From: Dyella acidiphila | Lineage (GTDB): Bacteria > Pseudomonadota > Gammaproteobacteria > Xanthomonadales > Rhodanobacteraceae | Reading direction: 5' to 3' | Length of the DNA stretch: 64,000 nucleotides | Assembly (NCBI RefSeq): GCF_014863405.1 | Contig: NZ_JACZZA010000002.1 | Span: forward strand, 248,001 to 312,000 | Shown: positions 25,475 through 32,877 of the stretch, piece by piece | Numbering within the stretch: the first letter of the stretch is position 1 | Layout of the letters: each line of letters starts with the position of its first letter | Translations under genes and position numbers: made by a program | Notes under the pieces: generated by a model | Databases searched by the model: none | What the model saw: the letters and a program-made list of their open reading frames with translations, nothing else | Told to the model about the DNA's origin: nothing

Positions 25475-25672
25475 ATGAAAAGCAAGAAAATGGAAATCAT
25501 GGGCAAGGTTTTCGCCACCGCTGCCATCGCTGCCATCGCACCCGGCAGCATGGCCATGCATCAGGCCGCAACCAAAGCCGCCATGCATGCGACGACGGCC
25601 AGCGCGACCGATTGCTCCCTCGACGATGTGCTGGCCGGACTCTGCCCGGACGACACCAATTCGTGGAGCTGA
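25475..25672 (+). CDS. 65-residue peptide B of a tandem pair (unknown; precursor-like)
   Basis: This is a paralogue of the peptide at 25151-25348, with the same length. The shared N-terminus is 'MKSKKMEIMGKVFATAAIAA', and the shared C-terminal frame is D-C-S-x2-D-(I/V)-L-A-G-L-C-x2-D-D and a final S-W-S. The middle (about residues 30-44) is variable, His/Ala/Thr-rich. A GAGG box lies about 9 nt before the ATG. Conservation of both ends across a duplication suggests selection on the protein and not only on the DNA. Function unknown: RiPP-like precursors, exported peptides or protease substrates are all possible. Confidence 0.6.
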   Translation: MKSKKMEIMGKVFATAAIAAIAPGSMAMHQAATKAAMHATTASATDCSLDDVLAGLCPDDTNSWS

Positions 25673-25700
25673 TGGCGTCTTAGCCAAGCTTTAGTTCTAC

Positions 25701-25741
25701 CGGCCTGCGGATAGCGTTAATCGTGCGCCATCCGCAGGCCG
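25701..25741. terminator. long-stem hairpin between peptide B and the convergent caspase-like gene
   Basis: A perfect 12-bp stem (CGGCCTGCGGAT and complement) encloses a 17-nt loop, followed by CTTCTTATAAG on the plus strand. It is placed between two convergent genes, so it probably terminates the peptide transcript and perhaps the opposite one. Confidence 0.65.
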
Positions 25742-25745
25742 CTTC

Positions 25746-27659
25746 TTATAAGCATCGCGTGCGTATGCGCTTGATCGAGATCTGGCCGCCAAGCATGGCG
25801 GCAACCGTGATCGAATAAATATCCGGATGCATGTCCGCCGGGCATACAAATTCGACCGCCGCATCTGCGCCTGCTGGCGGCTCGACCAGCGTGGACAGAT
25901 AAGGGGCATGCCCGTAATGGGTGATATGAAAGCCGAACTGCGCGCCCCAGCCCACCTGCTCCCACAAGGAACCGCTGCGGCCGGTGGGGCGCAAGCTGGC
26001 GCTGATCGGCACGCGGTCGCCACGCTGCCAGGTCGTTTTCGCAGATAGCGACAGTTTGCCCGCAGCGGGAAGCGCTACCTCGAACGCCCCGCAAGTGAGG
26101 CATGCCATACGATGGCCGGTGAGATTGGGAAACAGAAATGAGCGCAGCACCGTTTTGAACAGATCGTTGCCGCAGCTCGCACAAGGACGCTGCGTATTCT
26201 TCCACTCGCCCTTGCGCTTGCCGAACTCACCCAAGGTGTAGTCGCTGTTGCGGAAGCGCCAGAGCAGGCTTTTCGCCAGCGATGCATCGCATTCCTTGCC
26301 CTGCTGGATGACCTGATGGAGCAGGCGCAACGCATTCTCCCGGCCGGCCCGCTTGAGCCGCCAGGCCTCAGCCTCGGAATGAAAGGCCTGCAATAACGCC
26401 GTGTAACTGGCTGTATGCGCTTCATAGGCTGCGAGCAGGTTGGCGCTTGGCTCCGTCGCCTGGGCCTGCTCCTTGCGGCGAATCAGCTGCAATGCCGAGA
26501 GATGTTCGATAAATCGTTGCCCTACGCCGGTAAGCAGGTCTTGCCAGGCGATCAACGCGGATTCGAGTTCCTGCTCTGCCGCAAGCTCTGCCTCATCGGC
26601 GCCCGGCAGTTGCGCATGCCGCTGCGCTTCCGGCTGGATCAGTCCTGCATACACAAATGGATCCAGGTCGCCCAGCTGCCGATGCAACGCACGCAGCTTC
26701 AGGTAAAGCTGGGCGGGTGCAACGCCATCGCGCGCGGCCGCCTCGACCAGGGCGATTTCGGCCGGGTTGAGGATATAGCTGGCATGCGTGGCCACCACCG
26801 ACGAGGCATAGCCCTCAAGCGCGGCCACCACCAAATTCGAAGTCGAAGGATATTGCCCATCGCCAATGGTGAAGCTGTTGCAGGTCAGCAATACCAGCTG
26901 CCGTGCGCGCAGATCCTGCAGCGCGCAGATGCCGGCATGCTTGGGGCCTCTGCGCTTGCAGTGCGCGCCATCCGCGCGCTGTTCGCAACCGTGGATGGCG
27001 TTGCCATCGAATAACTGCTCCACCTCGCCGACGCGCCCGCACAGCACTACGCTGCCGAGATTGGCGTGCGCGCCATCGCCATGCGCCTGGACGATCACGG
27101 TGCCTAGTTCGTCCTCGGCATCCGGGCCGGTAATCAGGGGTGAAAAATCGGCCTGGCTGCCGAAAATGGCGTCGCCACACAGATAGCCTGCGGGCTTATC
27201 CATCAAGCTGGCCAGGATCAACTTGGCGGCAATAAAGCTCGCGCCGGCAAGATCGATGGCGGGCAGGAAGCTGACCCGCTCTGCTTGATCGCGCAGGGTG
27301 GTCAGCGTACGGTTGGTCATGACCTGCGGCTTGCCGAATACGTAAAGGGGGTGCTCTGCCGAGATGCCATCGTCCGTTTGCATCAAGCGGGCGCCGAGCA
27401 CGCGGGCGAAGTAGCGGGCAGCCGGTTCCAGCTCCGCGGATAACACCAGCACTTGTGCATCGCGCTGACCGGCCCATGCCGCTATCCGCTCCGGCGTGCA
27501 TCGCGCCACGTACGCATCGATGACTGAACGCCATCGCGTCCGCCGCACCTCTGACTCCGGCACGATCAGATGAAGATCGGGAAAGTCGCCGCCCAGGTAT
27601 TGCGTCGCTGGGCACCAACGAATTTGCACATTTTTGTCGCTAGAAGACCGGTCAACCAT
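25746..27659 (-). CDS. caspase-like (clan CD, CHAT/C25-type) protein with zinc ribbon
   Basis: The product is 637 residues from ATG 27659; an upstream extension lacks a better start. Residues about 65-310 look like a clan CD cysteine peptidase. There is a hydrophobic strand and a His-Gly motif 'TVIVQAHGDG' (His193). A second strand then carries the Cys in 'ARQLVLLTCNSF' (Cys260), followed by 'NLVVAALEGYASSVVAT', the order seen in CHAT and gingipain domains. A helical middle (about 360-470) precedes a zinc ribbon (Cys493, Cys496, Cys520, Cys523) and a beta-sandwich end. No signal peptide is visible. It is convergent with the two peptide genes and may process them, which is speculation. Confidence 0.6.
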   Translation of the reverse strand: MVDRSSSDKNVQIRWCPATQYLGGDFPDLHLIVPESEVRRTRWRSVIDAYVARCTPERIAAWAGQRDAQVLVLSAELEPAARYFARVLGARLMQTDDGISAEHPLYVFGKPQVMTNRTLTTLRDQAERVSFLPAIDLAGASFIAAKLILASLMDKPAGYLCGDAIFGSQADFSPLITGPDAEDELGTVIVQAHGDGAHANLGSVVLCGRVGEVEQLFDGNAIHGCEQRADGAHCKRRGPKHAGICALQDLRARQLVLLTCNSFTIGDGQYPSTSNLVVAALEGYASSVVATHASYILNPAEIALVEAAARDGVAPAQLYLKLRALHRQLGDLDPFVYAGLIQPEAQRHAQLPGADEAELAAEQELESALIAWQDLLTGVGQRFIEHLSALQLIRRKEQAQATEPSANLLAAYEAHTASYTALLQAFHSEAEAWRLKRAGRENALRLLHQVIQQGKECDASLAKSLLWRFRNSDYTLGEFGKRKGEWKNTQRPCASCGNDLFKTVLRSFLFPNLTGHRMACLTCGAFEVALPAAGKLSLSAKTTWQRGDRVPISASLRPTGRSGSLWEQVGWGAQFGFHITHYGHAPYLSTLVEPPAGADAAVEFVCPADMHPDIYSITVAAMLGGQISIKRIRTRCL

Positions 27660-27836
27660 GCAGCGAAAATACCGTTCGGGTGATTGAGAACGCAGAGCAA
27701 TAGCAAGCTCGCAACGGTACCCTGATGTACTTGCTGCGCCCCTGGTGGGCGGATCGTGAGGGGCAAGTCGACTTGGGTCAAGCTGGATACAGCCCGCCCC
27801 TCCCCTGCTCACGCCGGGGAAGGAGAGTTCCGCGTT

Positions 27837-28778
27837 TCAGCCCGGCACCACGCCGATGGTCTGCAACCACAACTCGACCAGCTTCGGCCAATGGGTAATC
27901 GGCAGCCGCGTCGGCCGCAAGCCGAACGCATGCCCGCCTTGCGCATACAAATGCATTTCCGCCGGCACCTCCGCTTTGCGCAATGCGTTGTAGTAGACCA
28001 GCGATTGCTGCACGCCATCCACGTGATCGTCTTCGGCTTGCAGCAGGAAGGTGGGTGGCGTTTCGCGGGTGACAGGCACGTTGGGATTCAAGGTGTCCTG
28101 CTCGGTTGCCAGATGGCCGGGATAAATCGCAATCGCGAAATCGGGACGCATGTTTTGCCGGTCGGCCTCATCCACCGGCGCATACAAGCGGCGCTTGAAA
28201 TGCGTGCTGATTTCCGCCACCAGATAGCCGCCAGCAGAAAAGCCGAGCACGCCGATTTTATGCGGATCGATATGCCACTGCGCCGCGTGCAGGCGCACCA
28301 GGCCCATCGCCCTTTGCGCATCCTGCAGGGCCGGTACCGGCACCGTCAGATTGTGCGGACGGCAATCGCATCGCCATACATACGGCACGCCCGGAACACG
28401 GTATTTCAGCACGATGCAGGTAATGCCCTTGGCGGTGAGCCAATCGCAGACGTCGGTGCCTTCCAGATCCATCGCCAGGATCTGGAAACCGCCGCCGGGA
28501 TACACCACTACCGCCGCACCGGTATTTTTGCCGCTGGGTGCATACACCGTCAGGGTCGGCTGCGACACATTGGTTTCGGCCAGCATAGGCTTGCCGCCAA
28601 TCAGCGCCTTGGGGTCGGTGGACGCCGATTCCGGTCCCGGCAGCGCCTGGGCATCGGGCACGGCGCCGGGCCATAGCGGTATTTGCGTATGTCCGGCACT
28701 GGGCTGCCAGACCGCGGCCTGCGCATGCACGCCTGCACAAGCCAGCAAAAGACACAGCACAATGATCCATCGTTGCAT
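27837..28778 (-). CDS. exported alpha/beta hydrolase / esterase (BD-FAE-like)
   Basis: The product is 313 residues, with GGAGGAG before the ATG. A signal peptide (1-21) precedes the hydrolase fold. The oxyanion motif 'VVYPGGGFQ', nucleophile elbow 'GFSAGG' (Ser181), acid 'AEDDHVD' (about 249-254) and 'GGHAFG' (His283) form a complete triad. Relatives such as the bifunctional feruloyl/acetyl-xylan esterases remove acyl groups from plant polysaccharides. The periplasmic location fits carbohydrate breakdown, but the substrate is inferred. Confidence 0.85.
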   Translation of the reverse strand: MQRWIIVLCLLLACAGVHAQAAVWQPSAGHTQIPLWPGAVPDAQALPGPESASTDPKALIGGKPMLAETNVSQPTLTVYAPSGKNTGAAVVVYPGGGFQILAMDLEGTDVCDWLTAKGITCIVLKYRVPGVPYVWRCDCRPHNLTVPVPALQDAQRAMGLVRLHAAQWHIDPHKIGVLGFSAGGYLVAEISTHFKRRLYAPVDEADRQNMRPDFAIAIYPGHLATEQDTLNPNVPVTRETPPTFLLQAEDDHVDGVQQSLVYYNALRKAEVPAEMHLYAQGGHAFGLRPTRLPITHWPKLVELWLQTIGVVPG

Positions 28779-29423
28779 GGCGCTCCTCCGTTTTGGCGCT
28801 GGGCCAAAGTCGCATGATCAAGGCAGAAATGAGTAAAAACCCCTCTACCTGATCGTGCACGCCATGCTGGGCCGCCAGCTGTCGATGCGATGTTTTTTTT
28901 CGGGCAGCATCCGCCTGTGGCTTGGCACGCTAGCGGCAAATCACGCTGCACGGGCTGTCTGCGCCCTTGCCTCTATCAGCTATCGGTATCGAAGCGCTTG
29001 CGTCGGCGGCACTTTCGCGACTTCGAAGCGCAAGGCTTGTCCGGCTCTTCGAGGTCATGCGTGGGCAGCCATGGCAATAGCAGCCAATGCATCATCCGCC
29101 TGAAAATACCGGCAGCGAATCCCGCGATGCCAACGGCAGCTATGCCGATGCACCGTACAACAGCGTCCGATATCCATGCGCTCATCGTCATGTCTCGATC
29201 AGCGGAGTACGGCTGAACTGCAGGAACGGGAGAGATGCGGTACGCCGAACTGCGCGGGTGGTGAGTCGATCCTGTGGCAATACGCCCAGGGCCAGCCTAA
29301 GTTTTCGAACCGGCTATGCGGTTATGGGGCTGGTATCGAAGATTCTCCAAAGCGGCGGCGCATCCAACTGGAATTTTCCAATTCCAAATAACGAACAATT
29401 AGCGTCCCTCGCCCGCGCAGATA
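28779..29423. other. sparse region with one doubtful small gene
   Basis: This is about 645 bp between the esterase and the 2'-5' ligase-type gene. Apart from the possible 71-codon gene at 28976-29191, nothing was identified. A T-rich stretch at 28890-28900 and the esterase promoter are probably here. Confidence 0.35.
28976..29191 (-). CDS. possible small membrane protein with basic tail
   Basis: The frame gives 71 residues with one or two hydrophobic helices (about 9-30 and 33-43). A Lys/Arg-rich tail follows ('SRKCRRRKRF'). The ribosome-binding site is weak. The membrane-like order with a positive cytoplasmic end is reasonable, but it could be a chance open frame. Confidence 0.35.
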   Translation of the reverse strand: MTMSAWISDAVVRCIGIAAVGIAGFAAGIFRRMMHWLLLPWLPTHDLEEPDKPCASKSRKCRRRKRFDTDS

Positions 29424-30002
29424 TCACTGCAATGCTTTGTCAGCCAGACGAATGTGTCGCGTCTTGCCCAGCAGGCTATGCACCAGCACCACTTCATGCG
29501 CCGGCCAGACCACCGGCTCGATCGCTACAAGCGGCACCGCCGGCTTGTTGTATGCCAGGGTCATATGCGGCGTGAACGAACCCTTGGTGTGCTGGCTCAA
29601 TGCCACCGCATGCAGATGCGCGGCGAGTTGCCGATGCAGCGCATGCAGGGGCTCGTTGCCATGGCCGGCGGTAAGCACGAAGTCACCGCGCGGATGGTGG
29701 TGATTGAAGCTGCCGATATGGTCGAAGCGGATCTCGAAAGGCTCGCTTTGCAGCGCAGCGAGTGCTTCGGCGCCCTGGGCGATCAGGCCAGGCGGAAGCT
29801 CGGTGTAGTCGCCCAGATGGAACAAGGTGGCGTGCAGGCGGCTGGCCGCCACCGGATCGCCCGGCATGCGACGCGCAGCGAGATGCTTGGCCGCAAAAGT
29901 CTCCAGCCGCGCGGCATAGGCGGCATCGGGAAAGACAGCGAGAAACAGGCGATCGGTGGGGACGGGAGGATCGAAGCCCGGCAGGGATCCCTGGGGAAGC
30001 AT
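29424..30002 (-). CDS. thpR: 2'-5' RNA ligase / cyclic phosphodiesterase family protein
   Basis: The product is 192 residues, with AGGA 6 nt before the ATG. The two HxT motifs of the 2H phosphoesterase superfamily are visible: 'SRLHATLF' near residue 57 and 'FTPHMTLAY' near residue 147. ThpR enzymes hydrolyse 2',3'-cyclic phosphates and can join 2'-5' RNA ends reversibly. The true cellular substrate is not settled for the family. A tRNA 2'-phosphotransferase gene also occurs in this window (52658), but not nearby. Confidence 0.85.
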   Translation of the reverse strand: MLPQGSLPGFDPPVPTDRLFLAVFPDAAYAARLETFAAKHLAARRMPGDPVAASRLHATLFHLGDYTELPPGLIAQGAEALAALQSEPFEIRFDHIGSFNHHHPRGDFVLTAGHGNEPLHALHRQLAAHLHAVALSQHTKGSFTPHMTLAYNKPAVPLVAIEPVVWPAHEVVLVHSLLGKTRHIRLADKALQ

Positions 30003-30090
30003 GCGTGTATTCCTAAATGCTGGCGCGGGCGGCAGTGGCGAAACTGCGCTAATGTTGATGGCTTTCCATTATGGGCCTGGGTCGCATTGC

Positions 30091-30300
30091 ATGAAACCGG
30101 AAGATCTGCAGCGGCTGGTGACCGTCCGCATGCCGTACGGCAAATACCAGGGGCGCCTGCTTGCCGATCTGCCCGGCGCCTATCTGGCCTGGTTTGCCCG
30201 CAAGGGCTTTCCGCCCGGCGAACTTGGCCAGCTGCTGGCCTTGATGCTGGAGCTCGATCACAACGGGCTGAAATCGCTGCTCGACCCGTTACGCAAATAA
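30091..30300 (+). CDS. DUF3820-family small protein
   Basis: The product is 69 residues and fits the DUF3820 pattern closely: 'MPYGKYQGRLLADLPGAYLA' followed by 'WFARKGFP' and 'GELGQLLAL...NGLKSLLDPL'. The family is widespread in gammaproteobacteria; one Pseudomonas member is described as quorum-regulated. Function unknown. An upstream in-frame extension to 29956 overlaps the divergent gene and is unlikely. Confidence 0.85.
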   Translation: MKPEDLQRLVTVRMPYGKYQGRLLADLPGAYLAWFARKGFPPGELGQLLALMLELDHNGLKSLLDPLRK

Positions 30301-30382
30301 GCCCCCGAATCGCCGGGCATTACTAACAAACCGGGCGACAACGCGATAAGGTGGCCGCCGAGCACATTACTCGGGGGGAGTT

Positions 30383-31213
30383 ATGGCTAGGCGCAAGGAA
30401 GGTGGCATCGAGCTGTTGGCCTCGGTGCCCTGGCCCATCGGCTTCGTGCTGGGCATCGTGTTTTACGTAGGCTTTCGCTACGGCATCGGCTGGTATTTGC
30501 TGGCGCAAAGCAATCCTTTTTCCCAAACACTCGGCAGGCAGGCCGCAGGCGGCGCTTTCGCCGTGATGGCCTGGATCTCCCTGGGCGCGTGCTGGATCGG
30601 CGCACTCCTTTCTTTCATCGGGCGCGGCCGCCGCCGGCGACTGCTGGATGCGCAGACCGGGCTCGACAGCCTGCGGGCGATCAGCTGGCGCGAGTTCGAG
30701 TTGCTGGTGGGCGAAGCCTTCCGTCGCCAGGGCTACGTCGTGCAGGAGACCGGCCTTGGCGGCGCGGATGGTGGCATCGATCTGATTCTGCGCAAGCATG
30801 GCCAGACCACGCTGGTGCAGTGCAAGCAGTGGAAGAACCAGCGTGTCGACGTGAAAGTCGTGCGGGAAATGTTCGGCCTGCTGACCGATCGCGGCGCCGC
30901 CGCGGTAAAGATCGTGGCCATTGGCGACTACACCGCGGACGCGCAGCGTTTCGCCCAGGGCAAGCCGATCGAGCTGATTCATGGCGCAGCGTTGCTGGCG
31001 ATGGTGCGTGCCGTGCAGACGCCGGGATCCGCGCAGAAGGCGGCGGTACGGATCGAGCCGGTCATGACGGCGCCGATTGAACATGCGATCTCGCAAAATC
31101 ATGTATGCCCGAAATGCGGCGCAGAGATGGTGCGGCGAGAAAATCGCAAGACCAAAGAAAGCTTTTGGGGCTGCGCGAAATATCCAGCCTGCCATGGCAC
31201 CAGGGCTATGTAA
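30383..31213 (+). CDS. membrane-anchored Mrr-type endonuclease with topoisomerase zinc finger
   Basis: The product is 276 residues, with GGGGGGAG 2 nt before the ATG. Two N-terminal membrane helices (about 16-36 and 58-79) and an RGRRRR turn precede an Mrr_cat domain (about 98-208). It has an apparently intact catalytic set: Asp133, Gln146 and Lys148 in 'LVQCKQWK'. A C-terminal topoisomerase I-type C4 zinc finger follows (Cys242, Cys245, Cys264, Cys270). Mrr relatives cut modified DNA; membrane-bound Mrr-zinc finger proteins are common but little studied. A degenerate paralogue lies at 1579-2220. It ends 250 bp before the graspetide precursor. Confidence 0.85.
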   Translation: MARRKEGGIELLASVPWPIGFVLGIVFYVGFRYGIGWYLLAQSNPFSQTLGRQAAGGAFAVMAWISLGACWIGALLSFIGRGRRRRLLDAQTGLDSLRAISWREFELLVGEAFRRQGYVVQETGLGGADGGIDLILRKHGQTTLVQCKQWKNQRVDVKVVREMFGLLTDRGAAAVKIVAIGDYTADAQRFAQGKPIELIHGAALLAMVRAVQTPGSAQKAAVRIEPVMTAPIEHAISQNHVCPKCGAEMVRRENRKTKESFWGCAKYPACHGTRAM

Positions 31214-31460
31214 GGTCGCAAAGACATGCGCCGACGTTCGATCACGCCGGCTTGCGCCTACGAAATAACACTCCACATGACGGATATGCCATCAGTCATG
31301 CCGGCAAACATGACGCAGATCGCATCGCTGCGCGGCAACCTTGACCATCCCTTCACGCACCGGACGACATAAGCTGGTGCGCTCGCCAACGCCGGACGGC
31401 GTACGTGCGAGCAGGAGCAACACTTCTCTGTTTACTTCCTAATTTAGTGAGGGATTACAC

Positions 31461-31631
31461 GTGAATAATCAGAGTGAAAATGTAGTGCGTCCGTTTGGCC
31501 GTCTGGTTGCTACCGAGGTAGCGCTGGAAACCATCATGCTCGGTGAGAAGGGGCATTTCCTTTCCCCGCAGTCAGCGTCTACGGCAACGGATATTCCCGA
31601 TGCCGCCGATCCTGTGCCGCACGGCGGTTAA
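31461..31631 (+). CDS. graspetide (omega-ester/amide RiPP) precursor peptide
   Basis: The product is 56 residues beginning with GTG, after GTGAGGGA 6 nt upstream. It is absent from common ORF sets because of length and start codon. The leader contains 'VVRPFGRLVATEVALETI', comparable in position and Pro-Phe/Leu character with the ligase-recognition motif of microviridin leaders. The likely core is the last ~24 residues, 'FLSPQSASTATDIPDAAD' plus 'PVPHGG', which supplies Ser/Thr donors and Asp acceptors for macrocyclisation. The ATP-grasp ligase gene starts 98 bp downstream on the same strand. The adjacency makes the assignment strong; ring topology is unknown. Confidence 0.8.
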   Translation: MNNQSENVVRPFGRLVATEVALETIMLGEKGHFLSPQSASTATDIPDAADPVPHGG

Positions 31632-31729
31632 GTGTTGAGTGGGCGTGACATGTAGCGTCGCGCCCAGCTGAAAGCAAACCGCGCCCGCTTGCCCTGCAGG
31701 CGGGTCGCCAGCCATTCGCAGGGAACGCC

Positions 31730-32827
31730 ATGAATACTCGCGTCTTGATCTTGTCCGCCTGGAATGATCCCCACGGCGCCGCCGTACGCTGGGCACTGGA
31801 AAAGAACGCCGTCGACACCGTCATGAGCCCGTCGCTTTTCACCGGTGACGCAGCGCGCTATTCCATCTGGAGCAGCGACCAGGACACCCGCCTGCACAGC
31901 TCTCATTTCGCCGGCGACGATACCGGTTTTCGCTCGGCCTGGTACCGGCGCCCCATGTTTCCCGAACCGGTGGCGCAGCTGGAAGCGGATCGGGAATTTA
32001 TCTCGCGCCAATGGCGCTATTTCCAGCGCAACGTGTTCGACCTTGGAGCGCAGCTGGGAAATACGCTGTGGGTCAACCAGCCGGTTCCCGGCATGATGGC
32101 CGAAAGCAAGCTGGTGCAACTGCAAGCGGCACGCGCGGCCGGCCTGACATTTCCGGAACTGGTGGTTACCAACGATGCCGCAGACGTACGCGAGCTGATC
32201 GAGCGCCACGGCCGCGTGGTCTACAAGACCTTCTATCCGCAAAGCTGGCAAAGCGCTTCCACCGGCGGCATCTACAGCCTCGGCGTGGTGCTGCTCGATG
32301 CGCATAGCGAATTGCCCGAACAGGCCATCGCCACCTGCCCCGGCATCTTCCAGCGCTATATCGACAAAGCCTATGACGTGCGCGTCACCATCATCGGCTC
32401 GAAGTTCTTCGCGGTGCGCATGCTCAAGCAAAACGGCGAGGCCTATCTGGACTGGCGCCCGAGCGCGCTCGCCGAAGAAACCGTCATGGAACCCTTCGAA
32501 CTGTCGCAAAGCATGACCGACCGCCTGCGCGACCTGATGCGGCGGCTGGATATCGTATTTGGCTGCGTGGATCTCGTAGTAGATCGCAACGGCGAGGCCT
32601 ATTTCCTGGAAGTGAACCAGGCCGGCCAGTTTCTGTTCGTGGAGGAGCGCACCCGTTCACTGCCCCTGCTGCGCGCGATCACGGCGATGCTGAGCTCCGG
32701 GCGCACCGATTACAGCCTGGAGGACTGCGCGCCGGTCTCGTTCCTGGATTATCTGCAGACCGACGATTACCGGGCGGTGATGGAGTCGCTGCAGGAAGAA
32801 CCTTTGCTGGCGGCGATCGAGCCTTAG
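31730..32827 (+). CDS. ATP-grasp ligase of graspetide biosynthesis (MvdC/MvdD-like)
   Basis: The product is 365 residues, with a GGGAA box before the ATG. The N-terminal pre-ATP-grasp part carries the characteristic 'AWYRRP' (71-75), and 'WVNQP...AESKLVQLQAARAAGL' follows (about 114-139). ATP-binding lysines are probable at 127 and 166. Metal-binding Asp281 and 'FLEVNQAGQF' (Glu294, Asn296) complete the fold. Such enzymes use ATP to link Asp/Glu side chains of a precursor to Ser/Thr (esters) or Lys (amides). The precursor gene is directly upstream; no dedicated transporter, protease or acetyltransferase gene is adjacent. Confidence 0.85.
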   Translation: MNTRVLILSAWNDPHGAAVRWALEKNAVDTVMSPSLFTGDAARYSIWSSDQDTRLHSSHFAGDDTGFRSAWYRRPMFPEPVAQLEADREFISRQWRYFQRNVFDLGAQLGNTLWVNQPVPGMMAESKLVQLQAARAAGLTFPELVVTNDAADVRELIERHGRVVYKTFYPQSWQSASTGGIYSLGVVLLDAHSELPEQAIATCPGIFQRYIDKAYDVRVTIIGSKFFAVRMLKQNGEAYLDWRPSALAEETVMEPFELSQSMTDRLRDLMRRLDIVFGCVDLVVDRNGEAYFLEVNQAGQFLFVEERTRSLPLLRAITAMLSSGRTDYSLEDCAPVSFLDYLQTDDYRAVMESLQEEPLLAAIEP

Positions 32828-32877
32828 GGCGCGTGCCAGCGCCCGGCCTTTATGCACCGGGCACTTGCCGCACGGAA

